Positions 56,920 through 64,000 of a DNA stretch of 64,000 nt are shown piece after piece. The first letter of the stretch is position 1. Every line of letters starts with the position of its first letter. The translations under genes and the position numbers were made by a program. The notes beneath the pieces are model-generated. The model saw only the letters and a program-made list of their open reading frames with translations. It was not told the origin of the DNA and searched no databases. This stretch comes from Magnetovibrio sp. (lineage in GTDB: Bacteria > Pseudomonadota > Alphaproteobacteria > Rhodospirillales > Casp-alpha2). The DNA is taken from the NCBI GenBank assembly GCA_002690705.1, contig NZFO01000009.1, positions 178,240 to 242,239 on the forward strand. The letters run 5' to 3'.

Positions 56920-58158
56920 TTAACCGTCTGTTTTTCTGAGCAATGTCGAGACAGGCACAAGTTGAAATCCTTTTTTCTCTATTTCTTTTAACCAAGGTTT
57001 TAATGTTCTGAGAGTCGTCTCCCTTGGGTGACCAATCGCAATTGCATAACCTTGACCTCGAGCTAATTTTTCTAGGCGACTTAATTGACGATTTATAGAC
57101 GTTTGATCGTCCTCGTGGTCAATAAAAATATTTCGTAATGCAAACGGCACAGCAGCCTCCCGTGCGACCAGAGTGGCAACTGATCGTGATGATGTGACGG
57201 AGTCTAAAAACGCTAACTTACGTGCTTTTAGTTCCGCCATAACTTGTCGCATACCCACTAAGTTTGCGGTAAAACGGCTTCCCATGTGATTATTAATTCC
57301 GACATAACCTGTCATCTGATCTAAGTTCCATCTTAGACTAGCCAGCCGCTCGCTTGCTGGGACCCCTGTTAAAAGAACATTTGGGCCGGGGTCAATATTG
57401 ACTGATTTGGGTTCCATGGGGACGTGCATCCATATCTCATGTCCTCTCTTCTGAGCTTTGTTTGCTTGGTTTTGGAGTCCGTTTGCGTAGGTAAGAAAGG
57501 ATAGACTGAGTGGGGGTTTCATTAAAATTGTTTGTCTGGTTCGTTTTTGGTCAACCCCTAAATCATCTATTACAATAGCAATAAGAGGTCGCTTGTCCCT
57601 AATTTTTTTATCCGAACTTTCATTTGATTTGATAGCTGGATCCCGACTAGGCGCTCTTCTAATATATTGTCCGTCTCGCGTGTCTCTATTCATTGCTAGG
57701 GCCGGCTTTTGGGGCGAGGCAACAGTGTACGATGAGCTGCCGAGGACTTGGTAACTTGACGATTTTTGTTCGGGGCTCGTGAGCGCCGCAGTCATATTAT
57801 TTTTTTGTGTCTGTAAATGCTCCATCATTACGACTATTTCGTCCGATAGCTCTTCCTCATAAACCCGAGGGGCTGCATTAACCGACGGAGAACTCGAGCT
57901 TTCAGATAAGATTGGTATGCTTGAATTTACTCTTTCTGGGGTGTAGGGCGTTTTATAAAATCTCTGATGATTTTTTTTGTTTAATGATTCTGAGTGATTA
58001 GCCTTTTCGCTAATTTCTTCTGGTATCGTCGGGGGAGCAAGAAGAAATCCGGCAACGTAGCCGATAATTAATCCGAATATGCTTAAAAAAACCAAAATGA
58101 GGTTTTGGGACCTTGAGCCTCGTCCAAACTTGCGCAGTGGTACTTTGTCGTTGGTCAT
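56920..58158 (-). CDS. Divergent polysaccharide deacetylase family protein (DUF610)
   Basis: A 412-residue protein with a transmembrane helix at the N-terminus (LILVFLSIFGLIIGYVAGFL), a long low-complexity linker rich in Ser and Pro, and a C-terminal divergent polysaccharide deacetylase domain from PLIAIVIDDLGVDQ to LVPVSTLLR. Domain marks are IVIDDLG, GHEIWMHVPMEP, GINNHMGSRFT and YAIAIGHPRETTL. ATG 58158 is preferred because AGGAAG precedes it; ATG 58185 adds nine residues. It is anchored in the inner membrane facing the periplasm and probably acts on cell-wall sugars. Convergent with trpE. Confidence 0.85.
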   Translation of the reverse strand: MTNDKVPLRKFGRGSRSQNLILVFLSIFGLIIGYVAGFLLAPPTIPEEISEKANHSESLNKKNHQRFYKTPYTPERVNSSIPILSESSSSPSVNAAPRVYEEELSDEIVVMMEHLQTQKNNMTAALTSPEQKSSSYQVLGSSSYTVASPQKPALAMNRDTRDGQYIRRAPSRDPAIKSNESSDKKIRDKRPLIAIVIDDLGVDQKRTRQTILMKPPLSLSFLTYANGLQNQANKAQKRGHEIWMHVPMEPKSVNIDPGPNVLLTGVPASERLASLRWNLDQMTGYVGINNHMGSRFTANLVGMRQVMAELKARKLAFLDSVTSSRSVATLVAREAAVPFALRNIFIDHEDDQTSINRQLSRLEKLARGQGYAIAIGHPRETTLRTLKPWLKEIEKKGFQLVPVSTLLRKTDG

Positions 58159-58680
58159 CCCTATTATCTTCCTAGAAATAGGCATTAGGTCAAGTAAGAC
58201 GTGGATTTTAAAAAATTTTATGTTTGAGAGCTTCAGTAAGCTTATGGGGTATTCTTTGATTACTACACCTACTAGGGTTAGTCGCGTATATGTGATGGTT
58301 TAAAGTATTAATTACAAATTAATACACACCTAAGATCACTTCATAATGACAAAGTATAATTCAAGTTTTCTTTGGTGTTACTTGATTAATAATTCATGTG
58401 ATTTATTTATCCGAAAAGCTATAATTTATATGATACTTTAGTTGTGATGCACTACTTCAGTTAGTTGTGATGCACTACTTCAGCGAGGTAAAGAGTTTAC
58501 GCACGAAGTCCATGGTTTTTGTTTGATATGGTTTAAACGTTTTCAAGTCGGATGGTTCTGGTGAGTTCGATTAGATTAGAGGATCACACGAGTATTTGGC
58601 TAATTATTTTACTCACCTATAAACCCAGTTTATTTGTCCTCTGCCCTAGCCTTTTCGAATATTACCGGTGAGACTGTCCT
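58159..58680. other. Divergent intergenic region between the deacetylase and the APH-like gene
   Basis: About 520 AT-rich bases that must hold two promoters. It contains a perfect tandem 23-bp repeat at 58438-58483. No ORF with coding character. Confidence 0.5.
58438..58483. repeat. Perfect tandem duplication of a 23-bp unit
   Basis: Two identical, directly adjacent 23-base units, 58438-58460 and 58461-58483, each of the form TTAGTTGTGATGCACTACTT plus CAG. The core GTTGTGATGCACTACTTCAG contains a partial dyad GTGATGCAC. Two copies only, so not a CRISPR. It may be a recent slip duplication or a pair of protein-binding sites between two divergent promoters. Confidence 0.75.
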
Positions 58681-59772
58681 ATGCAGAGAATTGATTATCC
58701 TGAGAAAAAATATTTGACTGGGTCAGTTGTTATTCCACAAGACTGGGAACGATTAGCATCTTATCTCAATCGTCATAATTTGTCCCTCGATACCAGTAAT
58801 CCGGCTCGCCAGTTTGCGGCTGGTTTTGGTAATTTAAATTATCTGATATCGGTTAATGGGCGTAATGCGGTGTTGCGACGCCCTCCACTTGGGCCAATCC
58901 CGATGGGTGGTAATGATATGATGCGTGAGAGTCTGATAATGCGAGGATTATCCTCCCAGATTGATCTAGTCCCAAGATGTATACACGCGTGCAATGATAT
59001 CAAAGTGCTTGGGGCCCCTTTTTTTATAATGGAGTTTCGAGAGGGGATTGTAATTGGAGGTGAGATGCCCCTTTGTATTGCGGGGTGGCGAGGACCTAAA
59101 GGAGAGGAACCGGGGGACCACTTAGGTCGCGTACTCGTGCAAACTTTGGCTCGGCTACATAGGGTTGCCCCCGCTAAAATTGGGTTAGAACAATTAGGGC
59201 GTCCAGATGGGTTTTTACATCGAACTCGCGAAGGTTGGCATAAACGCGCTCAGATAGCTTGGGAGGGTGAAGTTCCTGTAGCGTTGAGTGAGTTACTAAT
59301 TTGGTTATCGGCGCAACCAATTCCAGACGCTAAAACGGCTTTAATCCATAATGACTTTAAACTAGATAATCTTATCGTAAATCCGGTAAATTTGGAGCCC
59401 ACAGCAATGATTGACTGGGATATGGGGACCCGGGGTGATCCTTTGTACGACTTAGCAGTTCTTTTGAGTTATTGGACTGAGGTTGGTGATCCAGATGCGA
59501 TGTTTCAAATGAATCAAATGCCTACGGCAAGTAATGGTTTTATTTCACGACAAGATGCTGTTCGGATGTACTCTGAATTATCTAAGCAGGATTTATCCGA
59601 TTTTGGGTTTCGACGCGTGCTTGCAATACTTCGAACCGCATGTATTTTTCGACAGCTATATCGCCGGTATACATCTGGTGGGACTCGAGATCCTAGGTAT
59701 AAGTCCTTTGGTTTGACCGCGAACGGTATCTTAGAGTTTGGCGTTGATGTTGCTAACAATCGCTGTTTCTAA
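58681..59772 (+). CDS. APH/ChoK-fold phosphotransferase (ACAD10/11-like kinase part)
   Basis: A 363-residue kinase of the aminoglycoside phosphotransferase fold. The N-terminal lobe has FAAGFGNLNYLISVNGRNAVLRRPPLG with the nucleotide loop; the catalytic loop is LIHNDFKLDNLIVN with the Asp, and AMIDWDMGTRGDPLYDLAVLL carries the metal Asp. This is the phosphotransferase family often next to acyl-CoA dehydrogenases, including the kinase part of ACAD10/11 and LvaA. It is not an antibiotic-resistance gene on this evidence. It starts 24 bp before an acyl-CoA dehydrogenase gene, so they form a pair that may convert 4-hydroxyacyl-CoAs. Confidence 0.88.
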   Translation: MQRIDYPEKKYLTGSVVIPQDWERLASYLNRHNLSLDTSNPARQFAAGFGNLNYLISVNGRNAVLRRPPLGPIPMGGNDMMRESLIMRGLSSQIDLVPRCIHACNDIKVLGAPFFIMEFREGIVIGGEMPLCIAGWRGPKGEEPGDHLGRVLVQTLARLHRVAPAKIGLEQLGRPDGFLHRTREGWHKRAQIAWEGEVPVALSELLIWLSAQPIPDAKTALIHNDFKLDNLIVNPVNLEPTAMIDWDMGTRGDPLYDLAVLLSYWTEVGDPDAMFQMNQMPTASNGFISRQDAVRMYSELSKQDLSDFGFRRVLAILRTACIFRQLYRRYTSGGTRDPRYKSFGLTANGILEFGVDVANNRCF

Positions 59773-59795
59773 TCGGTATGGCTGGAGATGTTTAG

Positions 59796-60983
59796 ATGAT
59801 CGATTTTAATTTAACAGAAGATCAACTTAATCTTCAGACTAGAACCAAGACTTTTGTTGAGAATGTCATCATTCCTTTTGAAAAAGATCCGCGTTGCACC
59901 AGTCATGGTCCAACGGACGAGCTTCGCCTAGAATTGAATGCTTTAGCCAAGGAAGCTGGCTTATTCGCGCCACATGTTTCTGAGGAATGGGGGGGGCTAG
60001 GCCTCGATCACAGAGATATGGCGGTTGTATTTGAGGCGGCAGGATATTCGCCCCTTGGCCCTATCGCTCTTCATTGCGCTGCTCCTGATGAGGGGAATAT
60101 GAATTTGCTGGCTAAGGTTGCGACTCCTTACCAGCAAGATATCTATTTGAGACCGCTTGCAGCCGGCGAAACAAGGTCATGTTTTACTATGACTGAGCCG
60201 TCTGGTGGGGCAGGATCAGATCCCAATATGCTCACAACAACTGCAGTGCCGAGCGGAAATCATTACGTTATAAATGGGCGAAAGTGGTTAATTACTGGCG
60301 CCAAGGGCGCCGCCTTTACGATCATCATGGCGGTAGTGCCTGAAGGTCACAGCATGCAAAGTGGGCCCACAATGTTTTTAGCACCTATGGATAGCAATGG
60401 TATCGAGATAAAGCGAAATCTGGACACCATGGACTCAAGTTTCACTGGTGGACACGCAGAGGTGGAGTTTAAAAACCTTAGACTCCCGGCAGACAGTGTG
60501 TTGGGTGAAGTCGGAGAGGCTTTTCGTTACGTTCAAGTTCGATTAGCACCAGCTAGATTAACCCATTGTATGCGCTGGCTTGGAGGTGCATGTAGAGCAC
60601 ATGATATTGCATCAAAATATGCCAAAACGAGGCACGCCTTTGGTAAGGCGATCGGCCATCATGAGGGAATTGGTTTCATGTTAGCGGATAATGAAATTGA
60701 TCTTCAACAAAGCAGATTGATGGTATGGTGGACAGCAAACGAACTGGATAGTGGCAGAAAAGCGCGTCATGAGTCCTCAATGACTAAAATTGCGGTCTCA
60801 GAGGCTTTGTTTAGGGTTGCAGACCGCAGTCTGCAAATACTTGGTGGGATGGGTATGACTTCTGATACCGTGGTCGAACAGATATTTCGCGAAGTCAGAG
60901 GTTTTCGTATATATGACGGTCCCTCTGAAGTTCATAGATGGGCTATCGCCCGTCGAATTTTGAAGCGTGAGAAGTTGGAGTAA
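59796..60983 (+). CDS. Acyl-CoA dehydrogenase, ACAD10/11-like
   Basis: A 395-residue FAD acyl-CoA dehydrogenase fold protein. N-terminal helix part FNLTEDQLNLQTRTKTFVE; FAD/substrate segment CFTMTEPSGGAGSDPNML and KWLITGAKGAAFTII; C-terminal ILGGMGMTSDTVVEQIFREVR, and YDGPSEVHRWAIARRIL with the catalytic-type Glu. The long-chain ACAD11-like branch has this ending. GGAGA lies eight bases before the ATG. Together with the kinase upstream it resembles the pair used to turn 4-hydroxyacyl-CoA into a product for beta-oxidation through phosphorylation. The substrate length is unknown. Confidence 0.93.
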   Translation: MIDFNLTEDQLNLQTRTKTFVENVIIPFEKDPRCTSHGPTDELRLELNALAKEAGLFAPHVSEEWGGLGLDHRDMAVVFEAAGYSPLGPIALHCAAPDEGNMNLLAKVATPYQQDIYLRPLAAGETRSCFTMTEPSGGAGSDPNMLTTTAVPSGNHYVINGRKWLITGAKGAAFTIIMAVVPEGHSMQSGPTMFLAPMDSNGIEIKRNLDTMDSSFTGGHAEVEFKNLRLPADSVLGEVGEAFRYVQVRLAPARLTHCMRWLGGACRAHDIASKYAKTRHAFGKAIGHHEGIGFMLADNEIDLQQSRLMVWWTANELDSGRKARHESSMTKIAVSEALFRVADRSLQILGGMGMTSDTVVEQIFREVRGFRIYDGPSEVHRWAIARRILKREKLE

Positions 60984-61343
60984 ACATTACAGGTATGAGC
61001 GAATTATTTTTAATTCGTGATAATTTAATTCTAAAGTACTTAGCAATCGATATCCATCGAGGAGTGGAACGGTTGGATCTAGGTGCAATGTGGCTTTGAA
61101 CTGCAATGTCCTCTCATATATGAGAGGAATAAGGCGTTGTTGAGATAATTAGTTACTTTGTGTAACACAACCCCAGCCTCTAGACACTACAATATAGTAT
61201 GAAGAATAGTTTTGAGAATTTTAATGTGTGGGGAATAGTGTGATTGTTCATTAAAATATTTAATATTTTAGATCGATACCCTAAAAATTAAATAAAATCC
61301 ATGAAGATTGGAGGAGTATCAGCGGTTATAATAGATACAAGTT
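60984..61343. other. Intergenic region between convergent genes
   Basis: About 360 AT-rich bases between the dehydrogenase and rhodanese genes. It contains an 18-bp perfect palindrome at 61110-61127 and nothing else clear. Confidence 0.45.
61110..61127. promoter_or_regulatory. 18-bp perfect palindrome
   Basis: The palindrome CCTCTCATA / TATGAGAGG has two 9-base halves with no spacer. It is not followed by a T-run, so it is not a typical terminator. Such a site could be an operator or a cruciform, but it lies 3' of both flanking genes, which makes an operator for them odd. Confidence 0.4.
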
Positions 61344-61667
61344 TTATAGTTTTGTTATTGGGATGTTAGCCTGCATCCAAGCGGCTAACCCTCCTGTAAT
61401 ATTATATGCTTCATCCAGCAGGCCATTGATGACGAGGTATTCTCCGACTTGGTAGGATCTAATACCTTGCGCACACAGAAAAGCCACCTTTTTGCCGCGG
61501 CTAAGTGGTAAATTATCGGGATTAAAACGAGACATTGGAATGTGCACCGCGCCGGGCACACGTGAATGCACTAATTCGTTGTCCTCGCGAACGTCGATTA
61601 ACACGAGTTCTCCTGAATCTAGCCACTCTTTTGCCTCAATAGGCGAGCATTCAATAATTCCACCCAT
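61344..61667 (-). CDS. Single-domain rhodanese-like sulfurtransferase
   Basis: A 107-residue rhodanese-fold protein. The active-site loop is FLCAQGIRSY with catalytic Cys65, followed by the family's GGLAAWM end. VLIDVREDNELVHSRVPGAVHIP is the standard N-terminal part. ATG 61667 is preferred since AGGA lies upstream; an ATG at 61712 adds fifteen residues with no conservation. It moves sulfane sulfur to an acceptor such as cyanide or a protein. It stands alone; a partner such as TusA is present elsewhere in the window. Confidence 0.88.
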   Translation of the reverse strand: MGGIIECSPIEAKEWLDSGELVLIDVREDNELVHSRVPGAVHIPMSRFNPDNLPLSRGKKVAFLCAQGIRSYQVGEYLVINGLLDEAYNITGGLAAWMQANIPITKL

Positions 61668-61883
61668 AGTAATCCTACAATCCCCCAGCCTTGGGTAAAC
61701 CTCCCCCATCATCTTTTCAAGTTTTAAAAGTTTCCTATAGGAATCGCATTAGAAACTGTAGGCATAATCAATTCTGTTTTCAGTCATGCATTTTTACCTG
61801 AAGGCATTGCTATTGGCTTACTTCCTCCCATCAAACTAATATATAAAAGAGAAAGTTAATCATCAGATTTCGGGGTAGCAGTA

Positions 61884-63212
61884 ATGGTTAAAGATTATAA
61901 CGGTTTGGAAATGACGGCTTCAGAAAAAGGCGCTGCCGCTTTTAACCACGTAATCGATGGTTACTTAAGATTGGCTCATGACACTGGTACCCGGTTAAAA
62001 GGTTTATTAGAGATTGATGCAGAAATTCCGATGGCTCAAATCCTCAAGGGTTACTTTTTTATGTTAATGGCCACAAGATCTTTGAGGAAAAGAGCAATTG
62101 AAATTGTAGAAACTGTAAACTTGCTCCCAAAGAGTGCGAATGAAAGAGAAAAATTACACTTTAGGGCTCTTTGTGCATGGACGGGGGGTAAAAATTCGCA
62201 GGCCATTGCTGCCTGGGAAGAAATATTATTATTGTATCCAAGAGATATTTTGGCTCTTCGTTTGGCACATCACGGGTATTTTTATAATGGAGATAGTCAA
62301 AATTTATGTGATGTTGTTTCTCGTGTTTCTCATGCATGGGATAAGGGAATGCCCAACTTTGGTTACGTTTTGGGTATGAAAGCCTTCGGATTGGAGGAAA
62401 CTTATGCATTTGATGCGGCTATCCGTGCCGGTTTACAAGCGATAGAAATTAACCCGATTGATCCGTGGGCTATTCATGCAGTTGCTCATGTGCACGAGAT
62501 GACGGGGGAGCCAACTGAGGGCATAAATTGGATTACTAACAATGAGTCGGGCTGGATTGGATGTAATAATTTTCGTCACCACATCTATTGGCATCGCGCG
62601 CTGATGTGGCTTGAGAAGAGAGAATACGCAAAAGTTTTAAATAGTTACGATAATGATATTTGGAACCCTCTTTCCGAGGAGTATTTAGATTTATGCAATA
62701 GTGCATCGTTGCTTATGCGATTAGAGTTACATGATGTCGATGTTGGTGACCGGTGGAGCACCCTAGCTGAAAAATGTAAAAATCGCACGGACGAACACAT
62801 TTTGACATTTGCAGATATCCATTTTGCCTTGGCTCTCCTCTCAGTCAAGGCTGTAGAGGCTCAAGACCTAATTGCATCAATGAAATGTTACGCCGAGAGC
62901 AAGGGTAACTTTGATGATAACGCTCTGGTTAGCGCAGAGATAGGGATTCCATTAATTGAGGGCGTCAGAGCCTACCGTGATAAAAAATATCAGAGAGCTA
63001 TAAAATGGTTCATGCCAATCCGATACCACGTTCAACGCATGGGAGGGAGTCATGCACAAAGAGATTTGTTTGCGATGTTACTTTTAGATTCAGCGTTGAA
63101 AGCAGATCATATACCCTTAGCTAAAAGCTTGGCCGCTGAGAGAATGGGAAGGCTATCCAAAAGCTCTTGGACACAAAAAAAATATATCGATTGCCCTCGG
63201 TCGCCAGTTTAA
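61884..63212 (+). CDS. TTC38-like tetratricopeptide repeat protein
   Basis: A 442-residue all-helical protein of the tetratricopeptide repeat protein 38 family. It has VIDGYLRLAHDTGTRLKGLL, then repeats around LALRLAHHGYFYNGD, and the family's AIHAVAHVHEMTGEPTEGI and NFRHHIYWHRALMWLE segments with conserved His and Trp. It is cytoplasmic with no signal. TTC38-family proteins have no settled function; some lie near acyl-CoA or amidase genes. ATG 61884 is preceded by GGGGTAG. It is a single gene. Confidence 0.85.
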   Translation: MVKDYNGLEMTASEKGAAAFNHVIDGYLRLAHDTGTRLKGLLEIDAEIPMAQILKGYFFMLMATRSLRKRAIEIVETVNLLPKSANEREKLHFRALCAWTGGKNSQAIAAWEEILLLYPRDILALRLAHHGYFYNGDSQNLCDVVSRVSHAWDKGMPNFGYVLGMKAFGLEETYAFDAAIRAGLQAIEINPIDPWAIHAVAHVHEMTGEPTEGINWITNNESGWIGCNNFRHHIYWHRALMWLEKREYAKVLNSYDNDIWNPLSEEYLDLCNSASLLMRLELHDVDVGDRWSTLAEKCKNRTDEHILTFADIHFALALLSVKAVEAQDLIASMKCYAESKGNFDDNALVSAEIGIPLIEGVRAYRDKKYQRAIKWFMPIRYHVQRMGGSHAQRDLFAMLLLDSALKADHIPLAKSLAAERMGRLSKSSWTQKKYIDCPRSPV

Positions 63213-63457
63213 TCGAGTTTTAAACTTGCTTAAAACCGGCGCAAGAGGGAGGTCGTGAGGCCTATATACGAAATATAATTGGGGTCGATTATCATCATCA
63301 GGCTACGCTCTATCACGCTTATAGGATGAAAATTCGATGTTCTAGCCGGCAAGCACCTAAATGCGGTAAGCTTAAAACGATTGTGGTCATATACATAATT
63401 AAGCTCTCGTTTATCATTATCTCCAACTGGCTGAACTCTGAATTGAGAGCGTCCGTG

Positions 63458-64000
63458 TTAACCACATTGAGCACGGTGACGAAGTAGGTGATCTGCAAGT
63501 ACACACGCAGTCATAGCTTCCCCCACGGGCACTGCCCGAATACCAACACAAGGGTCGTGCCGCCCTTTTGTCGCAATCTCGGTTTCGCCTCCACTTAAGT
63601 CAATGGTTTTACGGGGTGTTAAAATAGAACTCGTGGGCTTCACAGAAAACCTGATAATTAAATCTTGACCGGTTGAGATGCCACCAAGAATGCCTCCATT
63701 ATTATTGGAGAGAAATTGGGGTTTATCGCCTTCCATTCGCATCTCATCAGCATTTTCCTCGCCGGTGAGCTCAGCGACTTGCATACCCGCGCCAATTTCG
63801 ACCCCTTTAACCGCATTGATACTCATAATTGCTGCTGTTATGTCGGCGTCCAATTTACCGTATATCGGTGCGCCCCATCCAGCTGGAACACCAGTAGCTC
63901 GGATCTCAATCATTGCACCAACAGAGGACCCCGCTTTCCTGACTTTATTAAGGTAGGTCTCAAAAGATCGGGCAGCTTCAGCATCAGGTGTAAAAAACGG
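63458..64000 (-). CDS. aroC: Chorismate synthase, C-terminal part (cut by the window end)
   Basis: The minus-strand frame is open to base 64000 and begins, within the window, with [17 protein letters not shown], the end of the FMN-binding region. Then come [48 protein letters not shown] and [19 protein letters not shown], all chorismate synthase motifs. The enzyme uses reduced FMN to make chorismate from EPSP, the substrate of trpE in this window. The 5' half is outside. The stop at 63458 is normal. Confidence 0.97.
   Translation of the reverse strand, partial: PFFTPDAEAARSFETYLNKVRKAGSSVGAMIEIRATGVPAGWGAPIYGKLDADITAAIMSINAVKGVEIGAGMQVAELTGEENADEMRMEGDKPQFLSNNNGGILGGISTGQDLIIRFSVKPTSSILTPRKTIDLSGGETEIATKGRHDPCVGIRAVPVGEAMTACVLADHLLRHRAQCG

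Noticed and set aside
58438-58483. CRISPR-like array
   Set aside because: Only two directly abutting identical units with no spacers and no cas genes.
58681-59772. Aminoglycoside-resistance gene
   Set aside because: The fold is shared, but the sequence and its pairing with an acyl-CoA dehydrogenase place it in the ACAD10/11-like kinase group.

Overview
The window looks like a chromosomal segment of an uncultured, free-living alphaproteobacterium of moderate to low GC. This lineage call is an inference from gene content and order. The evidence is an HdaA-type DnaA-related regulator, an EipB (DUF1849) envelope protein, a DUF2066 protein, an AspRS with the RSPGEF-type motif 2, and the blocks pepA-holC, purN-purM / DUF2066 / CDP-alcohol phosphatidyltransferase / perM / hdaA, ppx / rnd, def-fmt, and HDAC / xseB-ispA-dxs-tlyA / ppiD / trpE. 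No rRNA, tRNA, CRISPR array, prophage or insertion sequence was recognised.

Layout. 1-2749: end of an LPG-synthase-like membrane protein, then pepA-holC. 2761-8905: an accessory block with a cyclase-family hydrolase, a CoA-transferase plus CitE-like lyase pair, and an MFS permease coupled to a signal-less BtuF-like protein. 9075-20853: a housekeeping block with a YheS-type ABC-F, ndk, purM-purN, the DUF2066 to hdaA operon, an SDR with an altered active site, ppx and rnd. 21157-31597: an accessory lipid/keto-acid block with an enoyl-CoA hydratase, two TauD-family dioxygenases, acetoacetyl-CoA synthetase, a dead SDR, a live SDR, a nitroreductase, a coupled phhB / Nif11-like / tauD operon and a NupC transporter. 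31725-37965: def-fmt, aspS, a SPOR lipoprotein and eipB. 38156-46419: a fructokinase-like ROK protein, an HTH gene with an unknown partner, a BKACE enzyme, tusA and an RND efflux pair. 46755-47961: the ruin of a WD40 / cytochrome c fusion gene. 48070-56846: the HDAC-like gene and the isoprenoid/RNA block xseB-ispA-dxs-tlyA, then ppiD and trpE. 56920-64000: a divergent polysaccharide deacetylase, an APH-like kinase plus acyl-CoA dehydrogenase pair, a rhodanese, a TTC38-like TPR protein and the C-terminal part of chorismate synthase.

How it works together. The housekeeping genes cover translation start and charging (def, fmt, aspS), purine synthesis (purM, purN, ndk), replication control and polymerase accessory function (hdaA, holC), the MEP/isoprenoid entry (dxs, ispA) and aromatic amino acids (trpE, aroC). 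The accessory genes are mostly small CoA-ester and oxidative catabolic modules, as expected of a heterotroph using varied organic acids. Many genes overlap by 4 bp (ATGA, GTGA or TTGA junctions), and TTG or GTG starts are common. Two clear pseudogenes and several gene-free stretches of 0.7-0.8 kb suggest ongoing gene loss.

No convincing wholly new system was found. The most unusual items are the coupled PCD / Nif11-like / TauD operon, the decayed seven-repeat WD40-cytochrome c gene, the SDR pseudogene broken only by stop codons, and the SDR with a non-canonical active site at the position where ppk is often found.
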